Shown here: in pieces, positions 1 through 9,329 of the stretch
Position numbering within the stretch: the stretch's first letter is position 1
Layout of the letters: each line of letters starts with the position of its first letter
NCBI GenBank assembly: GCA_022376515.1
Contig: WTXI01000608.1
Span: 1 to 11,740, forward strand
From: Lactifluus volemus
Taxonomy: Eukaryota; Basidiomycota; Agaricomycetes; Russulales; Russulaceae
Length of the DNA: 11,740 nt
Direction of reading: 5' to 3'
The notes under the pieces: generated by a model
What the model was told of the DNA's origin: nothing
What the model saw: only the letters and a program-made list of their open reading frames with translations
Databases searched by the model: none
Translations under genes and position numbers: made by a program

Positions 1-577
<577 letters not shown>

Positions 578-1440
578 GCTATACACGGCGTCCGAGAAAC
601 CGCTCCCCGACCCCCGATCTCCCGCCTTATACCCGCGAATCACGCCGCTCGATGACACCCTCAGAGAGTCGCTCTTCCAGGCCTGAATTCGCAGCGTGGG
701 CCATACAGCAACCCAAACCGACAAGTTCGATTTGGGACTACCTCGCACCTCCCTCCGAACGCCAGTGGACCCCACTGCCGTCCTCCCACCGCCAACGTGG
801 AACGAGGACCTCCCCGATTTTGATAGACTCCGCGGAGCGACGCCGCCCCCTCCCCGCCAAACAACCAACTACCATCCTTATCAAACTCACCGGCCTCTAA
901 CGTCTGCAACTCGCCCGCCTCATCTGTCTCCCCTATCCAGGACGACGAACTCGGATGGGCATTTGATAATGACGACGCTGACAACGACCAGTGGCCAGGG
1001 AGTACAGTTCATGACGGCGAGGGTGCCCTTCACTGCAAGACTTGCATGGAACGGGTCGTCAATAGTAGCAGTGGAACCGCCGCTGATTCCGCCGCAGCCC
1101 GGATCACGCACACGCCCTATTGTGGTAGATGCAAGCGACGAAACCCCGGACACGTCTACGTCGACTGCCCCCTCCACCAGTGGTGCGAATGGTGCGCCGA
1201 CTATGGCCATTCGGGCCCTTCATGTCACGAACCCCACCAGCAATGCAAGTTCGGAGACCTTGTAGAGTCCCCTAGAACACCCTCACTGGCATTGGTCGTG
1301 CCCTACACGACGACAAGAAGGCTTACCTTGGTACGGCCACGGTGTCGATCGCTCCACGTCTGGCTGGATCAACGCGGAGATGAGCTGACTGGGACTATGC
1401 GGCTGACCGGAGTAAACGCAGGTGGGACTGCGCCTTAGAC

Positions 1441-1449
1441 GGGGGATGG
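1441..1449 (+). other. Polypurine tract of copy A1
   Basis: GGGGGATGG lies directly against the TGTTA start of the LTR, as expected for the plus-strand primer in reverse transcription. The same bases flank the LTR of A2. Confidence 0.8.
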
Positions 1450-1723
1450 TGTTATGGACTGACACGTGTTTTGCTGACTCATACTATACATTTTCGGACT
1501 ACTGACTCATTCTGCTGACTACTTGCTTATGCGAATGGACTACCGATCGCTTTGTTTCAGATCGCTTACTTATTTTCTCACGAAGCCTTGCACAGCACCG
1601 TACAGCCTCAAGCAACAGCCACATGCACAGGATGACTCGCTGATCTCCTGAAACATGTTTCAAACCCTGAAGCTGTACGAAGGTCACAGCCCCTACGGCT
1701 GTGTACATAGCCTCGTTCTTCTC

Positions 1724-1765
1724 TATATAAACCCTGTACTTTCTGCCCTAGAGACCTTAAGTCTC
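1724..1765 (+). promoter_or_regulatory. LTR A1 TATA box and transcript-start hairpin
   Basis: TATATAA at 1724-1730 is a likely RNA polymerase II TATA box. A stem-loop begins 27 bases downstream (GAGAC, loop CTTAA, GTCTC, 1751-1765), about where transcription would start. No ATG occurs from 1751 until 2080, as expected of an untranslated leader. The TATA box and hairpin recur in A2 and, with a different stem, in LTR B. Confidence 0.7.
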
Positions 1766-1922
1766 AGTTTTGTTTCGCAATCCAAGTCTTCTATCTATTA
1801 GAACCTTGCTTGCCTAGAAGCATCAGACCTGAGAGAACCCTCTTGACATCACGCTCTTCGACTTCTTGACACTTTGGTCTTATCCCTAAGCCCAAAGCCC
1901 TTGACCTCTGAAAAACGCTCTT

Positions 1923-1989
1923 GACTTAGTCGTTTACTAAGTCTCATCTTTATCGAACCTTTGATCTTGACTTGCACGTCTTGCAAGTC
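1923..1989 (+). other. Twin perfect hairpins in LTR A1
   Basis: Two stem-loops have the same architecture: GACTTAGT, five-base loop CGTTT, ACTAAGTC (1923-1943), and GACTTGCA, five-base loop CGTCT, TGCAAGTC (1969-1989). Both have eight perfect pairs, start with GACTT and follow TT. Both are intact in A2. They lie in the part of the LTR expected in the RNA leader. Confidence 0.75.
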
Positions 1990-2079
1990 TAGTTCTTGAC
2001 TTACGAACGAACGTACACTTCGTACAAAGGTCCCACTTGGAACCTAACAGGAACCCTCGAACCCATCCATTGCCAAAGG

Positions 2080-3544
2080 ATGCCGGTAGCCGCTTTCAAC
2101 GCTACGAACGAACCGAATGGCAACAGATATATCATGATGGCCTACCAGGCCGCGATCATTGGGGCTACCGAGAGTTCCATAGACTCCCCACTCGTCGGCG
2201 ATGAGAATTACTGGTCACCTCCCCTACCCATTACCCGACCATACAGTAGCTACCCACTTTCGATGGCAGTAGAACACGCAATGTCCATCCTGCAGGGAGC
2301 GAACATGTGGAACCTCCCCTTCAGGAAGCACTACAACGATTTGGCCATTCTGACCCACGATACAGTGTCGGGTCGACAAGAATCCCTTCACCTCCCCCAC
2401 TCATGCTTCGCCCCCGCACAGAAATCACCGAATTAGTACTACGACATCTAGGTAGAACCATCGCACCGACGCCAGCAAGTCCGGCACCGTCGTACCATTC
2501 AGACTTTCCACCACCCCCATCGACCCCGTCATACCACGTAACGACACCACCCGGGAACACCCCAAACCTCTCCCCCACGTCCCCGACGTCCGACGACCCC
2601 ATCTCATCCTCAGATGAAGCGGTCGACGCCCTCATTACCCATGACTTTGAAATGGCCCTCGAGGAAGCCGAAAGAGAGCAGCGCGAAATGTTACGAACCC
2701 CCACACCCGACGGGCCCCAGCCAGGTGTCAAGCCAGGAGTAGGATGGGTAGTCAACCAGATCCTCCCGGATTGGAAACTACCCAACGTCCCGGATGGCAA
2801 TGGAACGTCCACCGCCGCCTTCGTCCTCATCGATATGACGGACGATGATGGACCATCAGTGCTGGGAACTCAGGGAAAGAACTGCCCTACGAGCTGTAGG
2901 CCACTCCGGGCCGCACGGGCACGATTTCTCCAATGCCCCTACACCCGCAAACAACGGTTCCTATTCGCGGAAGACGAGAAACACTCCCCCCTAGTCGATG
3001 CAGCCTTGGAGGATCTCGAAGATCCTACTCTAAAAGCCGAGGTGATTCGTCACCGCCTATTCATCAGCAAGATGAGAAGGACAGCACGCCATATGTCTCA
3101 TCTTCGTCGCAAGTTCCTAGCATACCAGGAGGAAGCGTGGATCACCCACGAACTCCTAGCCAATGCAAACGCCGCCTTTCGTATTACCCACATGATCAAC
3201 TCTGATATCGGCGGTGGGTTTGGAAGCGGCGCACACCTTTCCCACAGGGTTCGACTGAAAGGCATGGACGTCCTCGAAGACCCATGGAGGAGGAACCCAC
3301 ACGACGCGAAGCATTCTGCGAGTGGTGTAGACGTGAGGATCATGATACGGGATTTTGTCACTTTTTGCGAAAGTGCCAATTCTGTGGCCAATGTGGACAC
3401 GTCGAGGACAAATGCAATATCCCCCATCGCAACTGCCATCACGGTCTTACGTGCAAGGTTCCCGTCGACCACCTTAACCTTGAGAAGACTCGCTGCCCCA
3501 CTAGGACTCGCCGTCCCGCCCGACTTGGTGTCCGCTTCACTTAG
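2080..3544 (+). pseudogene. ORF3 homologue of element B, two zinc knuckles
   Basis: The likely start is ATG 2080 (MPVAAFNATNEP), the first ATG after the A1 LTR. The reading passes through three frames in steps that each fit a one-base deletion: first frame to about 2350, second to about 3290 (Pro-rich part, acidic patches, and a helical Arg/Glu-rich part around EDLEDPTLKAEVIRHRLF), third to TAG 3542-3544. The last frame carries CEWCRREDHDTGFC (3317-3358) and CQFCGQCGHVEDKC (3374-3415), both CX2CX4HX4C, then a CX6CX5CX5H motif using the last Cys. Spacing of the final knuckle and trailing motif matches A ORF3, and both continue with V/P-rich sequence and a CPT tripeptide. Elsewhere similarity is weak. 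A nucleic-acid-binding role is inferred; the family is not one I can name. Confidence 0.72.
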
Positions 3545-3560
3545 AAGCTTCAGACGTTAA

Positions 3561-3570
3561 TAAGGGGTAA
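3561..3570 (+). other. Polypurine tract of element B
   Basis: TAAGGGGTAA abuts the TGTCAC start of the LTR. Short, but in the expected position. Confidence 0.55.
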
Positions 3571-3757
3571 TGTCACAGTAACGTGACGTGACGGTCACAG
3601 GTGACCCTGACTCATCGTTTTCCTTTTTCTTACTCATCGATACGTTGGACGATTCTCCTACCTTCTGTCAGCTTCTGTAGCATTCCAGTCCATTCCATAC
3701 GCTTCTATACATGTACAGGTACAGCCCTGAACATTCCAGTACGATCCACTGCCCCAG

Positions 3758-3800
3758 TATATATATCCCTTGTACCTCTGAAGACGAGCCTTAAGCTCGT
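3758..3800 (+). promoter_or_regulatory. LTR B TATA box and transcript-start hairpin
   Basis: TATATATAT (3758-3766) is followed 26 bases from its start by a hairpin: ACGAGC, loop CTTAA, GCTCGT (3784-3800). Spacing and loop equal those in LTR A, while the stem sequence differs. Confidence 0.65.
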
Positions 3801-3908
3801 TCTCCTGTAGAACTCAGGTAGTCGATACAGCGAGCAATACAAGTGGCTGTTCAGCCTTCCCTTCCCCTTCCTCTCTGAAAGACTACTTCCTCTTTGAGTG
3901 AAGCCTTT

Positions 3909-3944
3909 GAAGACTTGTGTGGACCACGCCACAGCCAAGTCTTC
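3909..3944 (+). other. Long hairpin in LTR B
   Basis: GAAGACTT (3909-3916) pairs with AAGTCTTC (3937-3944), and TGTGG pairs with CCACA inside it. Part of the presumed RNA leader of element B. Confidence 0.6.
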
Positions 3945-4052
3945 TACTCTTTGACTAGACCTTCGCGCCTTAGTCCCTGCAGCCGCTCCGTCGTTCCGCT
4001 TAGTCAGCACGACTTCAACTCGAAACCACGCCACGGTGACCTGACCGTGACA

Positions 4053-4226
4053 CTTGTCGTTGTTTCTGTTCTTCACTGGACTGGCTATTTATCTGTTCAA
4101 CATCAACCATACTGTGTTCAGTGTGGTCATTTGGTGGGTCGGGCTTGCTGGAGGTGTATATGGATGCGTCATGTTGATGCCAATTTTCTGGCACGATAGC
4201 CCATACATCAGCAAAATGTAAAATTA
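4053..4226. other. Unassigned spacer
   Basis: No gene or repeat is recognised between LTR B and the CTAG array. It is T-rich and contains a small inverted repeat (TGCCA, six-base loop, TGGCA near 4175-4190). It may hold the true outer end of the Plavaka element or flanking DNA. Confidence 0.4.
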
Positions 4227-4489
4227 CTAGAGCAACTAGAAGTGACTAGAGCTACTAGAGCGACCTAGGGCGCCAGCGCTAATAATGCCTAGTCACGGCC
4301 AGCCACTCCCAGGTCATCCTAGAACTCAATCGAGTTTCTAGGCACGACTACTGGATCTAGTTTGGTATGTGCTCGCTCTAGTAACGTCTAGTCACTGCCA
4401 GCAACTCTCCAGTCATCCTACAATTTTATCATGTTTCTAGACACAACCAGTATTTAAATTAGATCTAGTATTTGTATGTAATTCTAGTT
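4227..4489. repeat. CTAG-rich array with ~100-bp tandem duplication
   Basis: CTAG occurs 14 times between 4227 and 4487, where about one would be expected by chance. The first part is a run of ACTAGA-type words every 9-10 bases (4227, 4236, 4246, 4255, 4265). The second part is two imperfect copies of a ~100-bp unit (4284-4382 and 4383-4489), both starting AAYGYCTAGTCAC and both containing GTTTCTAG and ATCTAGT. It ends 13 bp from the transposase stop codon, so it is probably the 3' subterminal repeat region of the Plavaka element, where transposase would bind. That role is inference. Confidence 0.7.
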
Positions 4490-4501
4490 CATAAAGTAAA
4501 A

Positions 4502-7500
4502 TTAGAAAGCGATTTCGTGTGCATGATGATCTATATATTTGTTCACATAATATGCCATAAACGTGTCAAGCGAGACTATGGCGTCTATTTCTAATGGTAA
4601 ACGTTCACTACCGTAAACGGGAATAAGATGAGCTGCGCGCAACAACGCATCGAGATGAACAACTGATTTATTGCGTCTGTTGCCAGCATGGATGAAGTCG
4701 GGACGCACTATCCACATCCCAGTCACTTGGTCAAGTCGTACTCTTGTGAACCACTCAAGTAATGCACACGGATACTCTGTACCATCATATAGGAATGAAA
4801 AAAAGAGTGTAATGCGTCCAATGTTAAGTCCTCGTACACCTGGCTTCTCATCGTCCTCAGTCACAAAGACGCAGTCATGCCTTGGCCCCTGTCCTCGCCA
4901 TGATGGTGTCGATCGTATGCGCTCGCATCGCATGCCGCGGATGCCACTGGGATCGCTCGGAGCAAAGAATGTTGCGGTAGCGGAGTGAAACACACTCACT
5001 TTAGATGTGATTAACGGCATAATCTCACCACTCAGGTGGAGCTGGTCAGCGAGGAATCCTTGTGTCAGGATAGGGAGGTCAGGTTCATTTATCTGGGCCG
5101 CAAGCCCCTGGAAATCCCGCAGATAGTCAATCACTAGAATGAGCAAAAGGTTAGTTCCCAAGACACAAGACGCAGTGATATAGATAACAAGGAGTAATAC
5201 TTACTACACGAGCGTGCAAGGACAACATGGCCAAGCACGCTGTCATCTACAGGTCCCTCATCCTCGTCATCGCTTTCATCCTGATTGCTGTTCATAGGTT
5301 GGCGTTCATCAAGATTACCGTGAAAGAATGAAGTGCCTGCAGGAGGGCGATGACCAGCTGGCATCATCCCACGAGCAACAAAGTCAGAACGTAATGCTGA
5401 GAGCTTGTCGAGGCATTCGTTTACTCTGAGCATTTGTCCGAGTGCTTTGTAATGGTTGGAACGCCGCCATGGTTTCTTGACAGCAGTGATGTGTCGAGAC
5501 TCAGTGATAGACGAACAGAGGCCAGCCGGTGCACCAAAATCTTGAATGAGGGAGTGATAGTGAGTTAACACATGCTGATGCGGAAGGGAGAAGCCAGTTG
5601 GTCGGACACCGGTAGTGTGAAAGATATCGCGCAATTGAAGGTACTTCGAAAACGACGTGTCGAATTTCTTCAAGGAGTCCTCGTCTAAATCTTGGCGGCG
5701 GGCGATGTAGCATGTGTCGAGGAAAGCTGAAATACACATTACCATGTCATCCGGCACATATCCAACGATCGCGGGCAGATAAACCTGTCTCAATGGTAAG
5801 TCACAGGAATTGCATTATCACCAATGAATACGTACCTTCATCAATGCCTTCGAGTCATCCCCCGTCCATTGTTTGAAGCGGCGACCATGGGGGAAGCGGC
5901 GGAGGCCTGGGAATGGTGGCACAGCAGCAATTCTGCCTTAGAATGTGAGCTTGATACTAAAGCAAGAATTCGAGACGCACCGGCGATCGATATCATCAAG
6001 AATCGCGTTTCCCTGACTCTCAGTATTCGCGAGTGTCAGGTAGCTACATACCCATGTCACAAGGTGGTCCTTGAAGGCCCCTTTAATGATTTGATGTAAT
6101 AAATCAGGCGAGATCATTTCGTGAATATCAGCACGCGGAAAGTCTGCGGTGAAAGGCTATAATATCTGTTAGTAACAAATAGATGGTGGGACTCTTGGAC
6201 TTACAATGACATCGTCATCGATTCCATACCGGTCCCAAAGCGTCTTCAAATCCAGAACCTGAACAAGTTGATCTGTGAGTGCCGTCGTTCGTGGTCTTGA
6301 AGCTGTGTTCAAGTCCTTTGGTGATGCAGCACACCTGACATACGATCAGTGTTAATCTGCCAAGCCAAACTAAGTTACTTACTTGGGGCACCAACCCTGT
6401 ACAATTCCTGTTAACATAACTTGCTCTGGGTAGTCGGCGATGAAGGCCACGAGGTCATAGATGACCCGCCGGTAATGGCCATCTGGGCATCGCCGGATGA
6501 CCGGACTTGTCATCCCAAGTCGAAGTGTCTGGAGGATTGCTGATATTGATGCGTGGAACAACTGCCGTTTGAACTTGCGAAACTCGGGGTCCATCATCGT
6601 ATCTACGGTCACCTGGATCATATTGGTCACATATTAATCATTGCCCGATTACCATGACGATGACTCACCCTTTGGGATAGCTAGGAACGCTATTGGTATT
6701 ACAGCATTGCGGTGAGCACTTCTCACGCTATTGTGTAAGTTCCCAATGGACAGGTACATTGGGTGATACTCCACGTGCCCTGTGGCGACTGAGACGTAGT
6801 CTTGTCACTGCCCAAAATGATGGGACAGTACATCGCCCCATGTGTATCTGTGTGGGAAACAGCAATGGCATCCTTTATGAAGCAAAGATAATTAGTATAT
6901 GTACATGCAACGAATGAATGCAGAAACGAGTACTTACACAATGATTCCAAGCAATGTTTGCCGACATGACATTGGCCCAACGACGCTTGTCATTCACGTC
7001 TAGCTCAATGTATGGGCATACATCGAATTGTCCACTGAAGTCGGGGTTGTCTAGCGTAAGGCGTACAACTTCGTCGGGATTGCGATACCAAACTTCGTAG
7101 GCCGTCTGTTTCCAGGTAGGAGCATTCCTAGAGACATCCTCCGAGAATCCAGTCACGAGGCACTGCCATGGGGCATCACCAAGAGATGCTGAATCGATAA
7201 CCGTATGCATATGCCGGTGGGTCCGAAATGGCCCAGACGCCCCGAAAACGCCCATAGATGTCTCCCACAACTCCATTAACGTGTCGATATTGGAAGCGGA
7301 CATCTCAACGCGGCGGTACAAGAGATCTGCTACGAGGAACTGGACCTCACTCTCAAAGGGGCTCCAGTCGTCCGGTGTCGCGTTCGCTCGTGGTGTTGGC
7401 TGAGTGCCAGGTGGAAGGAAATTCCCATTGGCATCACAGGGAAGGCCTTGTTGAGGAACGTCAGTATGTACATATAGACTTAGATATGCAGCAAAGACTT

Positions 7501-7723
7501 ACCAGTTAGATAGGGATGTTCAATCCGTCGGCCATGACGTTGTTTTGGCCGTTGTGTGAGGTTGCCAGTGGGGGGGGACTCAGATAAATCTGGTCCTAGA
7601 TTCAACTCGGATTGGCATTGGAGTTTACATGGGCGTTGCGGATTGATACGTACGACCATGTTGACTCTTGAAGGTGAGGGGACACCCGGGATACAAACAA
7701 GGGAGCCTGTGTGACAACAACAT
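4502..7723 (-). pseudogene. Plavaka-family transposase, nine exons, four frameshifts
   Basis: Cut-and-paste DNA transposase (RNase H fold) of the fungal Plavaka family, recognised by GSDKTT..VSVATGHVEYHPMYLS, CPDGHYRRVIY, IADYPEQV, GWCP, DLLHQIIKGAFKDH, WTGDDSKALMKVYLPA, SSITESRHITAVKKPW and C-terminal VNKYIDHHAHEIAF. Start ATG 7721-7723 opens with a C2H2 finger (PCLYPGCPLTF, HGRTY, then IRNAH). Exons: 7723-7503, 7446-6938, 6872-6669, 6612-6383, 6334-6205, 6156-5981, 5932-5836, 5784-5205, 5133-4502; introns 48-71 nt, GT-AG, several with ACTAAC-like branch sites. One base is missing near 7644 (at the first zinc His), 7606 and 6796 (inside the SDKTT/VSV motif) and one is extra near 6592. Without these the protein would be about 926 residues, apparently full length for the family. 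A downstream ATG at 7659 opens the post-finger frame. Neighbours: CTAG array downstream, LTR of A2 34 bp upstream. Confidence 0.9.
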
Positions 7724-7757
7724 AGTGGAGTTTGAAGGATGATGCGAGGGACACCTG
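7724..7757 (-). other. Remnant 5' leader of the Plavaka element
   Basis: Thirty-four bases separate the transposase ATG from the A2 LTR. They contain no ATG. The rest of the Plavaka 5' end, including any terminal repeat, was displaced by A2 or lost. Confidence 0.5.
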
Positions 7758-7819
7758 TGTTAAGGTTCCAAGTGGGACCTTTGTACGAAGTGTACGTTCG
7801 TTCGTGAAGTCAAGAACTA

Positions 7820-7886
7820 GACTTGCAAGACGTGCAAGTCAAGATCAAAGGTTCGATAAAGACGAGACTTAGTAAACGACTAAGTC
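7820..7886 (-). other. Twin perfect hairpins in LTR A2
   Basis: Both eight-pair stems of LTR A1 are intact here (7820-7840 and 7866-7886), with the same five-base loops, although surrounding LTR sequence has changed. Confidence 0.72.
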
Positions 7887-8039
7887 AAGAGCGTTTCAGA
7901 GGTCAAGGGCTTTGGGCTCAGGGTGAGACCAAAGTGTCAAGAAGTCGAAGAGTGATGTCAAGAGGGTTCTCTCAGGTCTGATGCTTCTAGGCAAGACAAG
8001 GTTCTAATAGATAGAAGACTTGGATTGCGAAACAAAACT

Positions 8040-8081
8040 GAGACTTAAGGTCTCTAGGGCAGAAAGTACAGGGTTTATATA
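8040..8081 (-). promoter_or_regulatory. LTR A2 TATA box and transcript-start hairpin
   Basis: TATATAA (8081-8075 on the - strand) is followed 27 bases from its start by GAGAC, loop CTTAA, GTCTC (8054-8040). Transcription would run leftward out of the LTR into the Plavaka transposase. The first ATG met is the one at 7723. Confidence 0.7.
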
Positions 8082-8354
8082 GAGAAGAACGAGGCTATGT
8101 ACACAGCCGTAGGGGCTGTGACCTTCGTACAGCTTTCAGGGTTTGAAACATGTTTCAGGAATCAGCAAGTCATCCTGTGCATGTGGCTGTTGCTTGAGGC
8201 TGTACGGTGCTGTAAGGCTGTATCGTGAGAAAATAAGTAAGCGATCTGAAACAAAGCGATCGGCAGTCCATTCGCATAAGCAAGAGTCAGCAGAAATGAG
8301 TCAGTCAGTCCGAAAATGTAGTATGAGTCAGCAAACACGTGTCAGTCCATAACA

Positions 8355-8363
8355 CCATCCCCC
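8355..8363 (-). other. Polypurine tract of copy A2
   Basis: GGGGGATGG on the - strand, directly upstream of the LTR, identical to A1. Confidence 0.8.
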
Positions 8364-8388
8364 GTCTAAGGCGCAGTCCCACCTGCGT

Positions 8389-9329
8389 TTACTCACGGTC
8401 AGCAGCATAGTCCCAGTCACTCATCTCCGCGTTGATCCAGCCAGACGTGGAGCGATCGATACCGTGGCCGTACCAGAGGTAAGCCTTCTTGTCGTCAGTG
8501 TAGGGCACGACCAATGCCAGTGAGGGTGTTCTAAGGGGACTCTACAAGAGTCTCCGAACTTGCATTGCTGGTGGGGTTCGTGACATGAAGGGCCGAATGG
8601 CCGTAGTCGGCGCACCACTCGCACCATGATGGAGGGGGCAGTCGACGTAGACGTGTCCGGGGTTTCGTCGCTTGCATCTACCACAATAGGGCGTGTGCGT
8701 GATCCGGGCTGCGGCGGAATCAGCGGCGGTTCCACTGCTACTATTGACGACCCGTTCCATGCAAGTCTTGCAGTGAAGGGCACCCTCGCCGTCATGAACT
8801 GTACTCCCTGGCCACTGGTCGTTGTCAGCGTACCGTCATTATCAAATGCCCATCCGAGTTCGTCGTCCTGGATAGGGGAGACAGATGAGGCGGGCGAGTT
8901 GCAGACGTTAGAGGCCGGTGAGTTTGATAAGGATGGTAATTGGTTGTTTGGCGGGGAGGGGCGGCGCGTCGCTGTGAGTCTATCAAAATCGGGGAGGTCC
9001 TCGTTCCACGTTGGTGGGAGGACGGGGAGTGGGGTCCAGGACGTCGGAGGGAGGTGTGAGGTAGTCCCAAATCGAACTTGTCGGTTTGGGTTGCTGTATG
9101 GCCCACGCTGCGAATTCGCAGGCCTGGAAAAGTGACTCCCTGAGGGTGTCATCGAGCGGCGTGATTCGCGGGTATAAGGCGGGAGATCGGGGGTCGGGGA
9201 GCGGTTTCTGGACGCCGTGTATAGCTCACTGGGATAAACGGTGGAGAGGCCGAACGTTGTAGAGGAGCGATGACGGGTGGACTGGGCGGATGGGACGTGG
9301 TGCGGGTAGGTCATATTGGGCTGGGACAT
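8389..9329 (-). pseudogene. ORF3 with zinc-binding C-terminus (copy A2)
   Basis: Start ATG at 9329 (MSQPNMTYPHHVPSAQ) lies inside the end of pol in another frame. The start frame stays open to 8421, but the likely coding frame changes along the way: the Cys/His clusters CX2CX6HX4C and a CX2CX4HX4C knuckle lie near 8685-8580. A one-base deletion near 8622, compared with A1, splits the knuckle. The trailing motif CHEPHQQCKFGDSC with RVPLEH is clear here. A conserved C-terminal tail (DDKKAYLWYGHGIDRSTSG, then WINAEMSDWDYAADRE) runs in frame to TAA 8391-8389, 34 bp from the LTR. Its clean codons show that this tail was translated until recently. No enzyme motif is visible; a nucleic-acid-binding accessory protein is the best guess. 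Confidence 0.75.

Larger units (their letters stand above)
1450..2049 (+). repeat. LTR of chromovirus A, copy A1 (3' LTR)
   Basis: The 600-bp LTR starts TGTTATGG and ends CCTAACA, giving TGTTA/TAACA inverted termini. The borders are fixed by comparison with 7758-8354 (reverse complement, 597 bp): homology stops just past the CA end on one side, and the polypurine tract abuts the other. The copies differ by scattered substitutions and one- or two-base indels. The 3' half has many TTGAC motifs. Confidence 0.92.
2050..4052 (+). mobile_element. LTR element B, 3' portion
   Basis: Immediately after the A1 LTR lies the end of a second LTR retrotransposon: an ORF3 homologue, a short purine-rich tract and a 482-bp LTR with TGTCAC/GTGACA termini. 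Pol of B is not in the window; it is expected to the left of A1 if A1 is inserted in B. Assignment to Ty3/Gypsy is inferred from the ORF3 shared with A. Confidence 0.75.
3571..4052 (+). repeat. LTR of element B (3' LTR)
   Basis: This 482-bp segment starts TGTCACAG and ends CCGTGACA, inverted except for one base in eight. It follows ORF3 and a purine tract and contains a TATA box and start-site hairpin. The ends are full of GTCAC/GTGAC words. Borders come from structure alone because no second copy is present. The following bases CTTGT would be the target duplication. Confidence 0.8.
7758..8354 (-). repeat. LTR of chromovirus A, copy A2 (3' LTR)
   Basis: 597 bp, homologous to 1450-2049 in reverse complement, with TGTTA/TAACA termini. 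Five flanking bases on the outer side are ACCTG on the + strand. It differs from A1 by scattered substitutions and small indels, so the copies are related but not freshly duplicated. Confidence 0.92.

Noticed and set aside
1450..2049. Hairpins in the LTR considered as tRNA or small RNA genes
   Set aside because: No cloverleaf or polymerase III boxes; the stems fit LTR leader structure better.
2321..2830. 169-codon frame on the - strand
   Set aside because: Mirror of the Pro-rich part of B ORF3; composition explains the lack of stops.
2080..3544. B ORF3 considered as an envelope-like third ORF
   Set aside because: No signal peptide or membrane segment is visible; the Cys/His clusters point to zinc binding.
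3601..4199. Small frames inside and just after LTR B (3601-3810, 3894-4199)
   Set aside because: They cover the LTR promoter and hairpins or cross the LTR border; no family resemblance.
5824..6099. Open frame on the + strand across the Plavaka exons
   Set aside because: It lies antisense to exons 6 and 7 and their introns, whose sense-strand protein matches the transposase family with good splice sites.
6693..6917. Open frame on the + strand near 6.8 kb
   Set aside because: Antisense to exon 3 and intron 2 of the transposase; no recognisable protein.
8626..9135. 169-codon frame on the + strand
   Set aside because: Antisense to ORF3 of A2; its like also appears opposite A1 ORF3, as expected of a shadow.
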